Origin: Reticulitermes lucifugus
Taxonomy: Eukaryota > Arthropoda > Insecta > Blattodea > Rhinotermitidae
Length of the DNA: 64,000 bases
NCBI GenBank assembly: GCA_026260175.1
Contig: JAKCWW010000268.1
Span: forward strand, 4,266 to 68,265
Reading direction: 5' to 3'
Shown here piece by piece: positions 48,126 to 60,934 of this stretch; within the stretch, counting starts at the first letter, position 1; each line of letters begins with the position of its first letter. Made by a program: the position numbers and the translations under genes. Below the pieces are notes generated by a model. It did no database searches. It was not told where the DNA came from and saw nothing but the letters and a program-made list of their open reading frames with translations.

Positions 48126-49110
48126 GATATCATCCTCATCAGCTTCACATATTAGGATAATATGTTGTTACACCTCCTTATTTGTTGGAAGGACTTAATT
48201 AGAACAAATATTATATAAGTAATGTAGGTCTACTAGAATTTTAACTTGCCTGAACTTGATCGTGATGGGATAAATACCGGATATATGACTGCTTTTGTGA
48301 AGGTTATGAACTTCTGTGTTCGTTACAGCTGGATATCTGTTATTGGAATCCAGAGCTGAAATTCAAGCATGATCCTTTATCACGTAGTTAGTTAGTTTGT
48401 TAGATTATTCATAGCAAATTTGTCGCCATGAACCTAAAAAATAATTAATTTCATTGCGGACATTTTGTTATTGTAGTCATCAGTGAAAATTCGCGTATTT
48501 TATTTAATGCTTTCCTCAGCATCTACATACTTCACTTATAAAAGCAAATAAAGGAACACCCGAAATGATCAAGAACATTTGTGACGAACACTTCAGAGCC
48601 TCTGCACTAATCCTCATTATGCAACCAGTCTAGCATCAGTAAACGAAGGCAAAACAAGGAAATAAAATTAGAATCCTTTCACCCACTGGGATTACATAGT
48701 TTCTGTTATTAAAACGAAATTTGGTGGAGTGAATAAATTAATTCACCCAATGCAGATCATTCATTTGAATGTACGGAGTATTTTGCAGTGAAAAGGGCTC
48801 AGAAACATTTTAACATTCTTATAGCTTTGGGTATTTTTATGTCAAAATGTTCTAGTGTTCACCTTCAGTATTTACATGTACATGACCCTTCTGGCAAAGG
48901 TAAAATGAATGTAATGCAATGTAGAGCGTTGGGAAATGACAATGGTACGGTGATGGGAAGTGCACAGTTTGAGTATGCTGCTGAGGTAAGATTCAATTGT
49001 GTCTGGTTAGTACTATTTTCTTTCACAGAATGAGATGCGTTGTAAAACAATTTAAGAAATTTGAAGGAATAATTCCATGTAACTGCAAAAAACGTCTAAC
49101 ATTATGTTTT
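48126..49110. other. anonymous stretch, no gene seen
   Basis: An 81-codon frame at 48788-49033 has no domain I can name. Confidence 0.4.
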
Positions 49111-49243
49111 AATATTCACAAGGACTTTTTCCTTTTCACCAATATTCAAAAAACAACCCTGCGCTTCGGAAGCAGGTAGCTTCCGAAATGCAGTGTTTGT
49201 TTTTTGAACACTGGTGACAGTGGAAAAAGTCCTTGTGAATGTT
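49111..49243. repeat. foldback element, ~63-bp arms
   Basis: The left arm (49111-49173) runs from ATTCACAAGGACTTTTTCC to GCTTCGGAAGC. The right arm (49179-49243) is its imperfect reverse complement, from GCTTCCGAAATGC to GGAAAAAGTCCTTGTGAAT. The spacer is the five bases AGGTA. It is MITE-like and could fold into a long hairpin if transcribed. Confidence 0.85.
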
Positions 49244-50886
49244 GGTGATATTACTCACGTAATGACTCTAACTACACACCCTGCTTATTCTTATTCCATT
49301 AAAACCAGTCAGGTTACGTAAATACGCCTTCGGTATTATAATTATTACTTAATTACTTCCTAATATATTAGCAGACTGCGCAGCCAGACCTGTCTCTTGT
49401 GTGACGTCACAGACGAAGTACTTTCTGTCGCAAGGAGTGTCCATACCTCACGTAGGCTCTAGTACTTTGCGTGTTCCCATTCCATATATATTAGATTCAC
49501 CCCCCAGGTCCTACTCGAATTTTCTATAGAAATGGTATGCAAATGAGTTCGCGATTTTAGCTTCTAACTGAAAGTTTCTTGAACCCCCTCTCCTAGTCCC
49601 TTCTTCATGTTCCCTGCTACCACTCCTCTTTTACTCTTTAATTGTTTAATGAAAAGCGAACAGTTAAGTCACATTCATCACCATTTTTATCCGTCCAATT
49701 ACACAACGTTGTTACTCAGCGATTCTTGGATGATATTTCAACGGATGGCGGGGTTTGTGGGGTGGGGGTTAGAAAAGTAGAACTCCTGCAGAAGAGACGT
49801 GCGCCGAAACCCCGGCAAACGGAATGCGTACAACCCGCACCAACGTAGCGGCTGTTCATCCGTGAGTGGCCTTATTTTGTCTGAAGTACAAGCAAGGTAG
49901 GCACGTTGCGGAACGGTGAACAGTCGAACAGCCGAAGTTGCGGATGGTTAACCGTTTAAGTTTATGCAGAAAAAACAACCGATACAGCCTGCGTGACTGT
50001 AATCGAGCAGCCAGCTGACATACCGACTGACCAATTAGTAGCGTCGCCGTGTTCTAAACTCCTGAGACTTTTCTAGATTCATTAATGTAGAAAGTTGCCG
50101 GTCTGAACTTAATGCAAACACACTGTATGCCAGTTATTATAAATTAAGGGCATGACGAAATCTTACTGTTAATTGAAAATGTAAATAAGTGATTACTAAG
50201 ATACAGTAATTATGTAAATTATAAAATGTTGAGCATAAGAAACGTACTGAGAGTAACATACCTTTTATAATATTCGTCCTTTCTCTATTTAAGGAGCCTT
50301 GCAGAATTGCTTAAACACACAAATTTACACAGCACTAACAAACGCTATAAACGGGCAGACCGCACCAAATTAAGACATAAACAAAGAAGGAAAAACGAAT
50401 GGGAAAAACGAAAAGAGTAAATGATACATTTAAAATCTCATCAATTGCATTTTTCAGTAAATCGGCCTACGTCGATTAAGTAAGAAACACGGCATTAAAG
50501 TGAGCACACAAATAACCAACCGGGTCATACGTATTTAGCGGTCTTCCCTGGGCAACTATTACTTGTCTAGTCGTTCAAAAATTTCCCGTTGTCACGAATC
50601 TCTAAAGATAATTGCCATGCGTAAAATAATTATCGTTTTAAAACTGTCCTAAATTATCTAGTCTATCTGCCTAAGATTATCTCATTTCAATTTACACATT
50701 TGTAACTCAGTTTTTTAATATACTTTTAATATGATCCTATAATCTACTTTTGGGTTTTCATGTAAAATTTTCCGTTAAAAGTTTTACTGAAAACAGCAAA
50801 CCTATACGGATAGCCATAGTTTTGTTAGACGTGTTACTCGAAATGTGATTCTTATTTTTCTTAATTTAATGACCATCAAAAGGAGA
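49244..50886. other. anonymous stretch, no gene seen
   Basis: No recognisable repeat or gene. Confidence 0.4.
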
Positions 50887-51090
50887 TTAAACGGTAGAAA
50901 TTGCGAGCTGCTTTATTGTTAGTGAGAAGGATAAAAACGGTTCAGCCTGTAAAGGAAATTTTACATAATTTTTCAGAGTATTTGCTAATCTTTCAATTGT
51001 GTTAATATTTTTGCGCTTTTTGAGAAGTATGTTTGCACTTATCGGCCTGTAGTTATTATGCTCTACAAGTGTGGTTTTCTGATTTGACAC
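50887..51090 (-). pseudogene. possible reverse-transcriptase N-terminal fragment
   Basis: The minus frame contains VEHNNYRPISANILLKKRKN followed by ERLANTLKNY. Non-LTR reverse transcriptases have NYRPISLL.VLSKIFEKIIHNRLLEYL at the start of the RT domain, and this fits in spacing and key residues (NYRPIS, then L..K, then ERL). No further RT blocks are found downstream on the minus strand, so it would be a small decayed piece. Confidence 0.4.
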
Positions 51091-54000
51091 AGTCGAGGGG
51101 GGAACACTTGTCCCACAGCGTCTTATCGGACTGCGCCTTAATGTATTTCAGAAAAAATTACTGATTACAGAACTGAACCTAAACAGTGAATTGTAAATGA
51201 CACATGAGGACGCGGTTGTATCTTTCTTTAAGGCACTGACTCGGCACTAGCTCTGGGGGACGTAGGATAACCGCGATAAATCTTTGTTAGGAAGCCGGGC
51301 TCCCACAAGTAAGAAGAAGTGCTGAAAACAACAGCTTATGAACATCAAATTGAAGCTGTTTCCACCTTTTTCGAATGTTATACACAAATCATTTCCGCAG
51401 TCAGTGTTTCCTCAGTAGACGTTTCGGTATACACCCCACCTTAGCATAAACGGAAAACCTCAAAGAATTTTGAGTATATTCACCAGAAGCACAGTCATAT
51501 CCTGTCAGTGCGATGGGAACGGCAAATTTACTTTTCGAAATGAAAAGAATCCCACTACATCTCTTCCCAGAATCTGAACATTCATAATATTTCACTAATA
51601 TCCCCCGTGAAAAGTTAATGTAATTCATACAGAGTAAAAGTCAATTTTGGTAGCATACTTTGAGGAAGATAACCGCAAGCAATTGCTTTTAAAGCTTATT
51701 TCATCCTTTCTCTCCAAGTTTTCTTCATCCTCCTCCCTCCCACCTTCTTGCCTTCCGATCGTTTACTCATTTGGTGTGAAGAGATAGAGAAAGAGCGGTA
51801 AAAGGAGAAGCAAAGAGAGAGAAGGGAGAGTTCATCTCAATATTATGAATAAATATCAGGCCAGCGCAGTGGATTCTAATGAGCCTCAGTTAACGTCAAC
51901 GCCCTGAGTCATGGCGCTATTTAAACAATTTGTGACTCGAAATAACATTAAAATCTGTCTCGAGGAAAAACGTAAATCAGGCTTTGCATTCACTTCCCTC
52001 ACATACACTTTTCTCAGTATAAAAGGCCCGAGGAGGGGGGGGTATATCCCAGCTATATGGGTTTGCAGTTGAACTCCCTCTTGAATCCTCGAACCCCCAG
52101 CTCTCTCTGTCTTTCTCACTCGGCTGCCATCATACTTACCGACGATGTAATTGCCCCAGGATTTCAATTAACTGCGGCAACAAATCAAACAGCTTTAGCT
52201 ACTAGCTGGCTTGCTACTGCAGGAGAGGTAAGGCACTGCAAGTGAGACGACCCTGTCACACGGTAAGAATGTGGTAATTATGCTGGACATTGCTGTCAAT
52301 CTGTGTCCATTGTCTGCTGGGAACCAAGCCCCTCATTTTCCGAGACGAAAAATCGTGGTGAGAGCTGTTATTTATTTAAAGAAATATTAATGTGTGATTA
52401 ATAATTTCAAGTCTAAAATTTATCTTAATTACGTTTTACAAAAGCGACCCCTACGTCGCCGAAAAGTGACTGTTTCCATTGTAAAAACCAACAGGTTAAT
52501 ATTTTTTAGACGCAGAAAAATAGGTGTTATTTTGAGAATTATAACGGAACACGTAAGTACGAGTACACTCTGTGGGCAGAACTGAGAGTTTCTGCAAGTC
52601 TGACGTGGCGGTACATAAATTACGGAACCTTAAGGGTTTAAATAAATAATAATAACATAGGCTGAAGGTGTTTCAGAAAAAGGTGTCTAGGAAAATGTTT
52701 GGACCAAAAGAAGAAAGATAAAGAAAGTCGAGGCTGGACAAATTGAATAATGAGGGACATTTTAATTTGGTCTCCATACCAGTTATTATTCGGATAATCA
52801 AGCAATATAATAGCACACATGACAGATATAAGAAATGCATACACAGTAACATTTGGGAGTCTTAGGGGAATACAAGAACACTTAGAAGAATTAGGCATGG
52901 ATCACAGGATGTTATGAACTAGATGTTAAAGAAATAGAGTGTGACCTTATGAACTGGACATACGTATAAGGATAAGGACAAGTGGCAGTTCCTTGTGTTC
53001 GTTGTAGTGAACATTCGGATTTCACAGAACGCAGAAAGTTTTGACTAACTGAGTGACTCTCAGCTTCTCAACAAGAACTCTCTTCCATGCCATTAGTACT
53101 TTGAATCTGACGTCCACTTTGCTTAATAATACTCTGTGTTATCTAAACCTAATAATGTAATGTATATGACGTTCCGGGGCGGGTAAGTATTCTCACCGCG
53201 GTCTTAAAGGTCATTTCTAATACTTACACACGCCCTGCTTATAGCTCTTCAGTGGAATAGTAACTGTATTTTTGAACACTAGACACAGTACAGTGTAGAA
53301 GGACAGTTCGGTTGTACTAGCTCGGTCAAATCATCTCTTATAATTTACTAATGTACCGAAGTAGCAAAGCTTTGTTTACATGTACGTGTAGCGAATCAAA
53401 TCCTACAGAACATTTTCTGTTTTATATTTCGCTTCTTTCTTTCTGCATTTTTTTCCTTCTCTCGTTGTCCGTGCTCTAAACTCTGCCTGCACTTCACCAC
53501 CTCTCTGTAAGTTGAAAATTTACCTTCCTCTTCTAAATATGGGATATATAACACATCCAGATATGTACCAAATAAGTGGCGGGATTGTGCCTTTCACCTG
53601 TTGTGTTCGTTGTGCGAAAGCGTAATTTCATTGCAGTTCTATTCTGTTTTAGCTCCGGGAAAAACAATAACACATAATATTAAACACCTTATGAATCATT
53701 TTTATCTTTTGGCTTCAAAATCTTTGTGCACTGAATGACACTAAAATTGCAGACTACTGACTTGTGAGATGTGACCGTGTATAGTTAGGTAGATGTGTTT
53801 CAGTGGGAGAAGTTGCTTCCGTCTACCCAGATGATTAGGAGGCAGTTTCCTTTCATGCGTCTGTATACACCTAACGCACTACACATCTGCAAGCACTTTT
53901 TAGTTATTAACGTACTTTCCTTACGCTTAAGATACCACCGTGTTCTGTGTAGCCCTGTTTGAATATCTCCCTTTCCTCTTTCAAAATAAGTGACCAATTT

Positions 54001-57000
54001 CTACATAACTTGTTATGAAAGTTCTGCAGTTGGAGGACAAGCCATCGTCGAGTTTGCTAATGTAAATATTGAGTACCAACAACATTACGGCTGCGCGAAT
54101 TTGTGAGGTTGGGAGACAAATTAACTTCATTTAATTTAGGATTGTGAAATTATGTGTAGGCATATAAATGTAACAAAAATATGCGCTTATTTTTATAGTT
54201 TTTTGTAGAACGAAGGAAGGACAGTGTGGCTGCCTCCGAAAATTTCGTTTATACTGTGCTTTCGTGCGATAACTGATCACTATTAGAGAAAGATGCATGA
54301 AATATGTACAGACATAATTCAGAAACATATCTACAAAAAAACACTGATTCAGCTTCAACATTTATACCATGGCGACACTGCGAAACCTGAAGGTGACCTG
54401 TATATCCGACATATTTCACGAAGCCAGAATCTCTATTTAAGTAATAAATTGTTTTAAACAAAGTAATAATATTAATAATTATAGTAATAGATATGTAGAA
54501 TAATAAATCTCTGAAGGGGGAAGTAGACCTTACGAGTTCTGCTCGGAATTTCATGTTATATCACATTTTTAAGAATCTTCCATATATTTGATGCTGTTCA
54601 AAAAACCCCGACAGTTTCTGTCTCTCTGTCTATCTCTCTGTCTCTGCATTGCCGAGATCATCTTCAAGACCTTCAGATTTGAGACTCATTTTGCTAGAGG
54701 GACTTCAATGACTTTGCAGCCAACCCTTCTGACGTGGGAGTAAAGGGTGGGGAAGCAAACAAGGGGCTAAGTTAACAATTGTCCCCAATTCCTCGTCTCC
54801 AATTGCCTTTTGTCTCCTATTAAACGTTCATTCGTCATTCTTAGAGGGTAGCTTTGCTTTTGTGTGTGCAAATGAGCATTGCTTCAAATGAGCCAGAAAG
54901 ATTTATGTTCAAATCGAACAAACCTACAGGGTAGAAGATGGGTAGTCAAAGCAAACTTTGAACTAACTTAACCGGCATTCCTCACAGCCGATAAGAGAGC
55001 AACCAGTAATAATAAAATGGCATAACTCGAATATCCGATAACCTAAAATATATTTCACTTATAAAAGTCATAAATCAAGCCTAGGAAACTTGTGGATTTC
55101 GAAAGCTACGCTTTAAATCTACCCGATACGGAAGACCCAACAAACTTGTGTATAGAAATTTGAAGTATTAATTTCATTGTTTAATCAAATGTTATGTTAG
55201 TCTGGAAAGAATATTGCTGCTTTTTAGAAAGAGGAAATGAAAGAGGATGGAGAAAATGTAGTGTCTAGTCTTAACTACTGGGCCTTTGTTAGCGCCATTA
55301 ATGGGGATGAGATGAGCACGACATTTGGCGCAAAGGGGGAGATGTTTTTTCTGAAATATTTGAATTTTTAATCTAGAAAAAAGCATACTTTCCAAGGAGA
55401 GTGCGCAGATGAGAGCATAATACTTAAACGAATAATAAAGTTCAGGATGTGAGGTTATGAATTAATACAACAGGTTCAGCAGAGGGTCCACTGGCAGAAT
55501 ATTTTGAACAAGAAAATTAATTTTGGGGTTTTATAAAAGCGTAAAAATGTTCGACTTTCTAAGCACACAATGTGATTGAGATATTAAGAGAATGGTAATA
55601 AATTATTTTATTTTAAATTAACAAATTATGAAACTTAAAGGAATTGAAACATGGTAAAAAATACTGTGGGACATTCAGTGAATTATTTACACAGAGCAAA
55701 TAAAATTGGGCAAAAACGGCGTGATTTTTCCATCCGTTAGGCTTATTTTTTCGTAACTGCAAGCACTGGACAGATATTAAACGGATATTAAATTAAATCC
55801 TCTACGCTACTGGATAAACGTGTTCTAATCTATTTTCAGAACCATTTTCTATTCCAAGGCAAATAAGTCACTGTTAGAAATAAAGTTTTCTGTGATGTTA
55901 CGCCGTATTGGTTAGTAAATAATTGCCTGCGTATCGAATGATTTTAGCTTATTAATTTTTAGGGTGAAGCAGTAAAAGAAAATGAAGGCGCTAACGATCC
56001 TTCAAAACGTAGATAACTACCGGCCTAAGGGCGTAACATCAAAGAACACTTGAATCTTCAGCAACGTCGCTGTGAGAACCTCAAATCTCGCAGTTCACTG
56101 CTTCCGTGCTGCAGACGAAGTAAATCGCCATGAATCTGAACTGCCCTAAACTGACAAGCTTGATTCCAAGACATTGTCAGTGAAAATAAATATTTCATAC
56201 CGGTTCCGGATAGTTAAAGTGATCCACATCCCTATTTTAAACTGTAAGTTACCAAGGTAGGAAATAAACAAAAGCACTCTGAAACAAAATAGGTCACAAG
56301 ACGCTCCCAAGTTTCTTTAGTTACCAGCCTTCAGAAGTAGTCTGCATTGGTTTTGTGACATTCCTCAAACCATTTCCTACCAGTGGACATCACAACTTCT
56401 ATAAAATGTAATGTCTCTTAGCTTATTGTGGTATGAAATGGTCAGCTATAACATTTTCGATACGGAATTTCCGCAGATATAAGAAACGATGCCTATATGT
56501 ATTATGGTATACACAGTGCATTGGTGCAGTTGTATAAAATAATAACAGCAATATAGGGCACGTACAATTGTCATATCTTGGTCAGAGCATTACGAGTTTG
56601 ACTGGTTGTGGAGAGAGGACGTTCTATACAGAGAGAGATAGAAAAAGATGAGACATGAGACAGACAGAGATAGAGGATGAGGTGTTATTTGCTGCAGACT
56701 AAAGCCAGGCCACAACGTAATCGTAAATGACGAGGACAGAATTTGTCGTTTGTGTGCTGCGTGTCCCCTGTTTTGTAATATTGGTCGGGGTGTGACGACG
56801 AAGTGAAGACGAGAAGCCATCATGGAGAGCCAGCAAGATTTCAGGAAGCCGAGCAAACCCGACGGACATGTTAAGAGAAGACTGCAACAGCGCAGGAGAC
56901 AGGAGACGGCCGAGTTGATATGTGTATATGAGAAGTTATAAGCATGGCATGGAAAGATAGGAAAAGGTTTGGATGTGGAGATGGGAGAAGACAGAGAAAG

Positions 57001-57329
57001 AAAAACAAGGGGATTCCCCTTCTTGCTTACAAACCACGCTAGAACCCCCTAGCGGCCTCCCTTCAAACTAGGACGTGACACTTGGAACATTGTATGGAAG
57101 ACTAAATCGAGGCCATTTCTAGGCCAGTCAGGCAAGCATCTGAAGACTTCCTTCCCCTCCCACCATACCTGTAACTTTGGCACGGCTAGGGTCTTCCTCA
57201 GCAAGACGTACGCACAGCTAGATCACATCCAGCTCAGCAGATGAAATGGAAACCCAATTAGATCACTAAAACAAATGGATAGAAGTGATGAACACCTGTG
57301 TTCACAAAAACAAATACATAGGCGTGTGT
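51091..57329. other. long anonymous stretch, no gene seen
   Basis: Adjacent pyrimidine-rich (51690-51760) and purine-rich (51780-51832) tracts are present. Purine-rich GAGAGAGATAGAAAAAG-type sequence lies at 56610-56680. A 39-codon plus frame at 56822-56941 begins MESQQDFRKPSKPDGHVKRR and has a fair start context (ATCATGG), but no other support. A 101-codon minus frame (54249-54554) is unremarkable. Confidence 0.35.
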
Positions 57330-57560
57330 TTCACATTCGTTGATACGAACAACAAAAGGAGGCAAGTGATTCAAATGCGTGTATACGAAAACCAGCGCAT
57401 GTAAGTATTTCACACGAATGCACGCGAAAAATAAACAGAATTTTATAATATATATGCATACGGAAAAACCAATTAACAGGCGTTCTGCACATCAATTTAC
57501 TTAAATGCACGCGAAAACAAACGAAAGTATTGGCGTCATTACTAATATTGTTGTAATACC
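57330..57560. repeat. irregular tandem repeat, ~35-50-bp units
   Basis: The variants AATGCGTGTATACGAAAACC, AATGCACGCGAAAAATAAAC, TATGCATACGGAAAAACC and AATGCACGCGAAAACAAAC recur at about 57374, 57417, 57451 and 57504, with a first decayed copy at 57335. On the minus strand a 113-codon frame (57331-57672) reads through all of them as loose (F)FR(V/I/M)H repeats. Confidence 0.55.
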
Positions 57561-59145
57561 CTTGTTGGTCCGCATAGAAAGATGAAGAAATAAGAGGTAA
57601 GCTAGACATAGAACATGTGGGAGCGCGCAAATATTTGAAATTTTCAAACGAGTTATGAATCTGCTTCCACATGATACTGATTCTTAAATTAATCAGTTAA
57701 GAAGAATTTAGCACCTTTCAGTGGTTAATCAGACACTTATTTTCGACGTTCCTGCCCTCTTCGAACTGGACCTTTGGGTCAAAAACTACGGCTCCTTCAT
57801 AGCAAGATGAATTATAATTGGGGTGATATGTGCGATGGGAGAAATACACCCGCTTTCTTCTTATTCTATAGTTTTCATGAACATGAATCCTCTACCTACT
57901 TACTTTCAGAAATATCGTTTAAACCCTGAGTACTTTACATCCACAGAACCCTTTGTGCTGTTACTGGTTCGTCTTGAAACCGCCAGGCAAAAACACAACA
58001 TGAGGTAGGTGGACAACACACATGCCCCGAGCGGAATTGGAAATCATGATATCCTGTACATGAGAAATGCTAGACGATAGTCTACACATCCTTGACCGCG
58101 CTGCGATTTTCTTCTGTTATATCGCGCCGTGTGTGCCTAATGCATAAGGACATACTTTCCTGAAAATAGCTGTCTTGCGAAATATCAGAATATGCATGTA
58201 TCAGTGACTTGAATTGCCTTGGGATGCTGCAGCCAGTTAAAACAGTCGTGTGAGTCCCGGATTCTTGAACCAGCAGCCAGTAGCAGCAGAATGAGATAGC
58301 CGTGGGTATTAGGCTGGGATTTACAATCGAGTACAGGTAATCTCCTTATAAAGGTTGCAGGACGGACGGACGGACGGAAGGACAGGCAACGGAGGTTTTG
58401 ACAGAAGCGCCTCTCTGCCTCCAGCTCTTATATTATTACAAACGGTGACGTATATCAGCAAGTTTGCGAGCCGAGTCAGGTTTGACTGGCTGCCTAAGCT
58501 AACAATTCCCAAAAGAGAAACAGGTGGTTACTGTAATAGGCTATTATAATTCTCCATGCCATTCAGCTTTCTAACAAATACAGTTTGACAAATTCGAAAG
58601 CAAATTCTTTTTCATTCCACAGTTGTAGAAATAAGGCATCTGAATATATTCGTTCCATCCTACACGCATTAGCATTCAGTGTTGCTCCCAGTGTTTACAT
58701 CCCCTGCATGTCAATAAACATGTACATATTTTAAAATATGTTAAAATTGTCTTCATTAAAATGAATTATATTTGTGTGGTAAATTGTATTGCACATGTTC
58801 ATAACATGGTAACATTAAATTATGAACTGATTGCATTACAGCGCAGTTGATATGCACGGAACAAAACATGCAGCAGAAAATGAAATACAACAGAAGAGTG
58901 CAACAAGAGAACAAGGTAGTTTTCTTGGACCTAAGTGAAATTACGTAGGACAATAAATGTAACTGAATTAGGCATATTTCGTAAATCAATACAGACGATT
59001 ATATTAATCCATAATACATCCATACATACATACATCCACAAGAACATAAAGTAGCTGTTTTCAACTGCAATGCGGCTAGGATTAAAAACTTACCTGATAA
59101 ATGAAAAAAATCAAGACGAAGCAACACGGCGATGTTGCTTCGATT
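57561..59145. other. anonymous stretch with (GGAC)n
   Basis: GGACGGACGGACGGACGG lies at 58361-58378. No gene seen. Confidence 0.4.
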
Positions 59146-59195
59146 TGATTTACTGATGATAATTCCTTGGGAATCGAAACATGTAGGAGTGTACA
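59146..59195 (+). ncRNA. hammerhead-like motif, partial
   Basis: CTGATGA (59153-59159) is followed by the extra T, then stem II ATTCC/GGAAT (59162-59166 and 59170-59174). GAAAC is 59176-59180 and ATGTA ends at 59185, with GTA as the cleavage triplet. The 3' flank GGAGTGTAC matches the 4.0-kb copy, but the 5' flank (GATTTA) does not pair with it, so stem I is lost. The downstream tail GGCACAGTACTGTGCATTTT resembles that of the other copies. Confidence 0.5.
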
Positions 59196-59320
59196 AAGTG
59201 ATATTGTAATACAAATATTTAAGGCACAGTACTGTGCATTTTTTTGGTCTGAGTGTTGTGAATTGGTTATGGACAATGCACGGAACGAACAGTATAAAGT
59301 TTAAAAAAGAACTCTTAGAT

Positions 59321-59845
59321 CACTCTTTCCTACTGACTGAAGGATATTATAACTGAATAATAGGCGAGACAATGCATTCCCAACACCTGAGAAAATTTCA
59401 AAATTGATCAACAAGGACACAGCATATTCCTTGCATCGTACAGAAAACAAAATTGAACAAAATACAAACAAAAAGAGCTCATCTGAACAAATTACAACAT
59501 GTCAGAACTGAGCAAGAAGCTAAGACCCCCTTTCCTAACATCCTACAAATTCTTTGTATGAGCAAGGAAGCGAAACAACCTATTCCCAACATCTTACAAC
59601 GTTCTAGAACTGAGCAATAAACTAAGAAGCGCGTTGCTAACACGGTACAAGAGTGTGTAACTTATCTACAAAGGACGGAGTGCATTCCTGACTTTCTGCA
59701 GGATACTATAATGTAGGGCTAATTCAACAAGCTAAAAAGCGCATTTGTAACACCTCACGTTGTTTCAATATTGAGTAATAACATAGGCGGCATATTCCTA
59801 AGCATAGTCCCTTACGGACGTGCGAATTAGGCAGTGCAGGAGCAA
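59321..59845. repeat. decayed ~52-bp satellite, about 10 units
   Basis: Recurring anchors are CATTCCCAACACC (59374), CATATTCCTTGCATC (59423), TTTCCTAACATCC (about 59530), TATTCCCAACATC (about 59581), GTTGCTAACACGG (about 59633), CATTCCTGACTTTC (59684), CATTTGTAACACC (59742) and CATATTCCTAAGC (59792). Each is followed about 20 bp later by an ACTGAGCAA/ATTGAGTAA-like block. Spacing is 48-58 bp, mostly 51-53. A degenerate unit precedes at about 59321. Confidence 0.7.
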
Positions 59846-60708
59846 ACAACGCGGCTCTAGGGTGAAATTGTATATGTAGTAAAAACAAACAATCGTTACT
59901 TTTTAATACCCTGTGATTCACGTTCATAATGAAGATTTGTGGGGCGTTAGAGAGCGCAAAGAGAGAATGACGTCTTTCTGAAAAGTTATAACATCCCCCT
60001 CACTTCTCTTCTCCCCCGTTTTGGAAATTGTGTACGCCAGACACATAACAGAAAAACACATTTGACGTTATGTTGAAACTGGCAGGCAGGAGCCTGGCTG
60101 TGCCAGCATTATTAAGCTTATACTTTATTTGCTTGTACCGCATGGGTTTGAATACCGAAGATGGAAATAGAGAATTTATTGTCGACGTACCGCTGGGATC
60201 AAAAGAGGATATGCGGAACTTTGCGCTGTTTTGTGTAAAGAACACTGAATAGTCTACGTCAAATAGAAGGTTTTGTGACAACTGAGAGTCTGTTTTCCTT
60301 ATTAAAGACAGGGAAGTTTTGTTACGAATTTTGCGCTGTTACTTTAATAAACTAAGGTGTCCAGGACTGTATTTAGAAAAGTGTTTCCGAGTTCAGCCCC
60401 CGCTTGAAATTTACTGCATGTGTTTCACAATACTTTCTCTGAAAAAATTAGTGTATTACAATGAAGGAACTAAAACTTGTGTCAACAACAGACTGATCTG
60501 TGAACCTGTGTAATAAAATATGTACGCTTTTTTACTGTTTTTAAATAATCTTCGAAATAATATCCCATAGTTCAGAAAATATAGGCAACTGGAACAAATT
60601 TATAAATGCCGTTTTATTTTTCAGATGTTTTCACTTATTTTATAAGCACTGCAAGGAGGAAAGGAATATCCTACATACAGTACAATAAAAAGAAGGAAGC
60701 CTAACTGA
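59846..60708. other. anonymous stretch, no gene seen
   Basis: A 93-codon minus frame (60000-60281) and a 60-codon plus frame (60070-60252, MLKLAGRSLAVPALLSLYFI..., with a hydrophobic N-terminus) oppose each other. Neither is recognised. Confidence 0.35.
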
Positions 60709-60934
60709 ATTGGTCACGTCTTGCGTAGGACCTGTCTTCTAAAACACGTTATTAAAGGAAAGATAAAAGGAAGAAGTGACTGGAAGAGGAGGAAGAAGAT
60801 TTAAGCAGCTACTGGATGACCTTAAGGAAATGAGAGGATACTGGAAATTGAAAGAGAAAGCACTAGATCGCACCCTATGGAGAACTCGCTTTGGAAGAGG
60901 CTATGTGCCTGTCGTAAGACAGATCACAGAATGA
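60709..60934 (+). pseudogene. non-LTR retrotransposon ORF2 C-terminus, one frameshift
   Basis: The first frame (60709 on) reads IGHVLRRTCLLKHVIKGKI and continues KGRSDWKRRKKI before a stop. After a one-base frame change it continues as KQLLDDLKEMRGYWKLKEKA, then LDRTLWRTRFGRGYVPVVRQ, ending ITE-stop at 60932-60934. GHVLRR..., a basic linker, then DDLKE..GYW.LKEEALDRTLWRTRFGRGYGPVVRQT is the usual C-terminal tail of an insect non-LTR reverse transcriptase. It is a 5'-truncated copy. The TGA codon just upstream of 60709 reflects a small deletion in the expected LNWIGH motif. Confidence 0.85.

Noticed and set aside
48126-48150. CTGATGAGGATGATATCGACG on the minus strand
   Set aside because: No GAAA core follows.
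52140-52222. Possible minus-strand exon between TCTCCTGCAG and GTCG/GTAAGT
   Set aside because: The splice signals look good, but all three frames contain stops and there is no neighbouring exon.
56822-56941. 39-codon frame starting MESQQDFRKP with a fair start context
   Set aside because: Too short to support on its own, with no splice donor or homology visible. Noted in the stretch description only.
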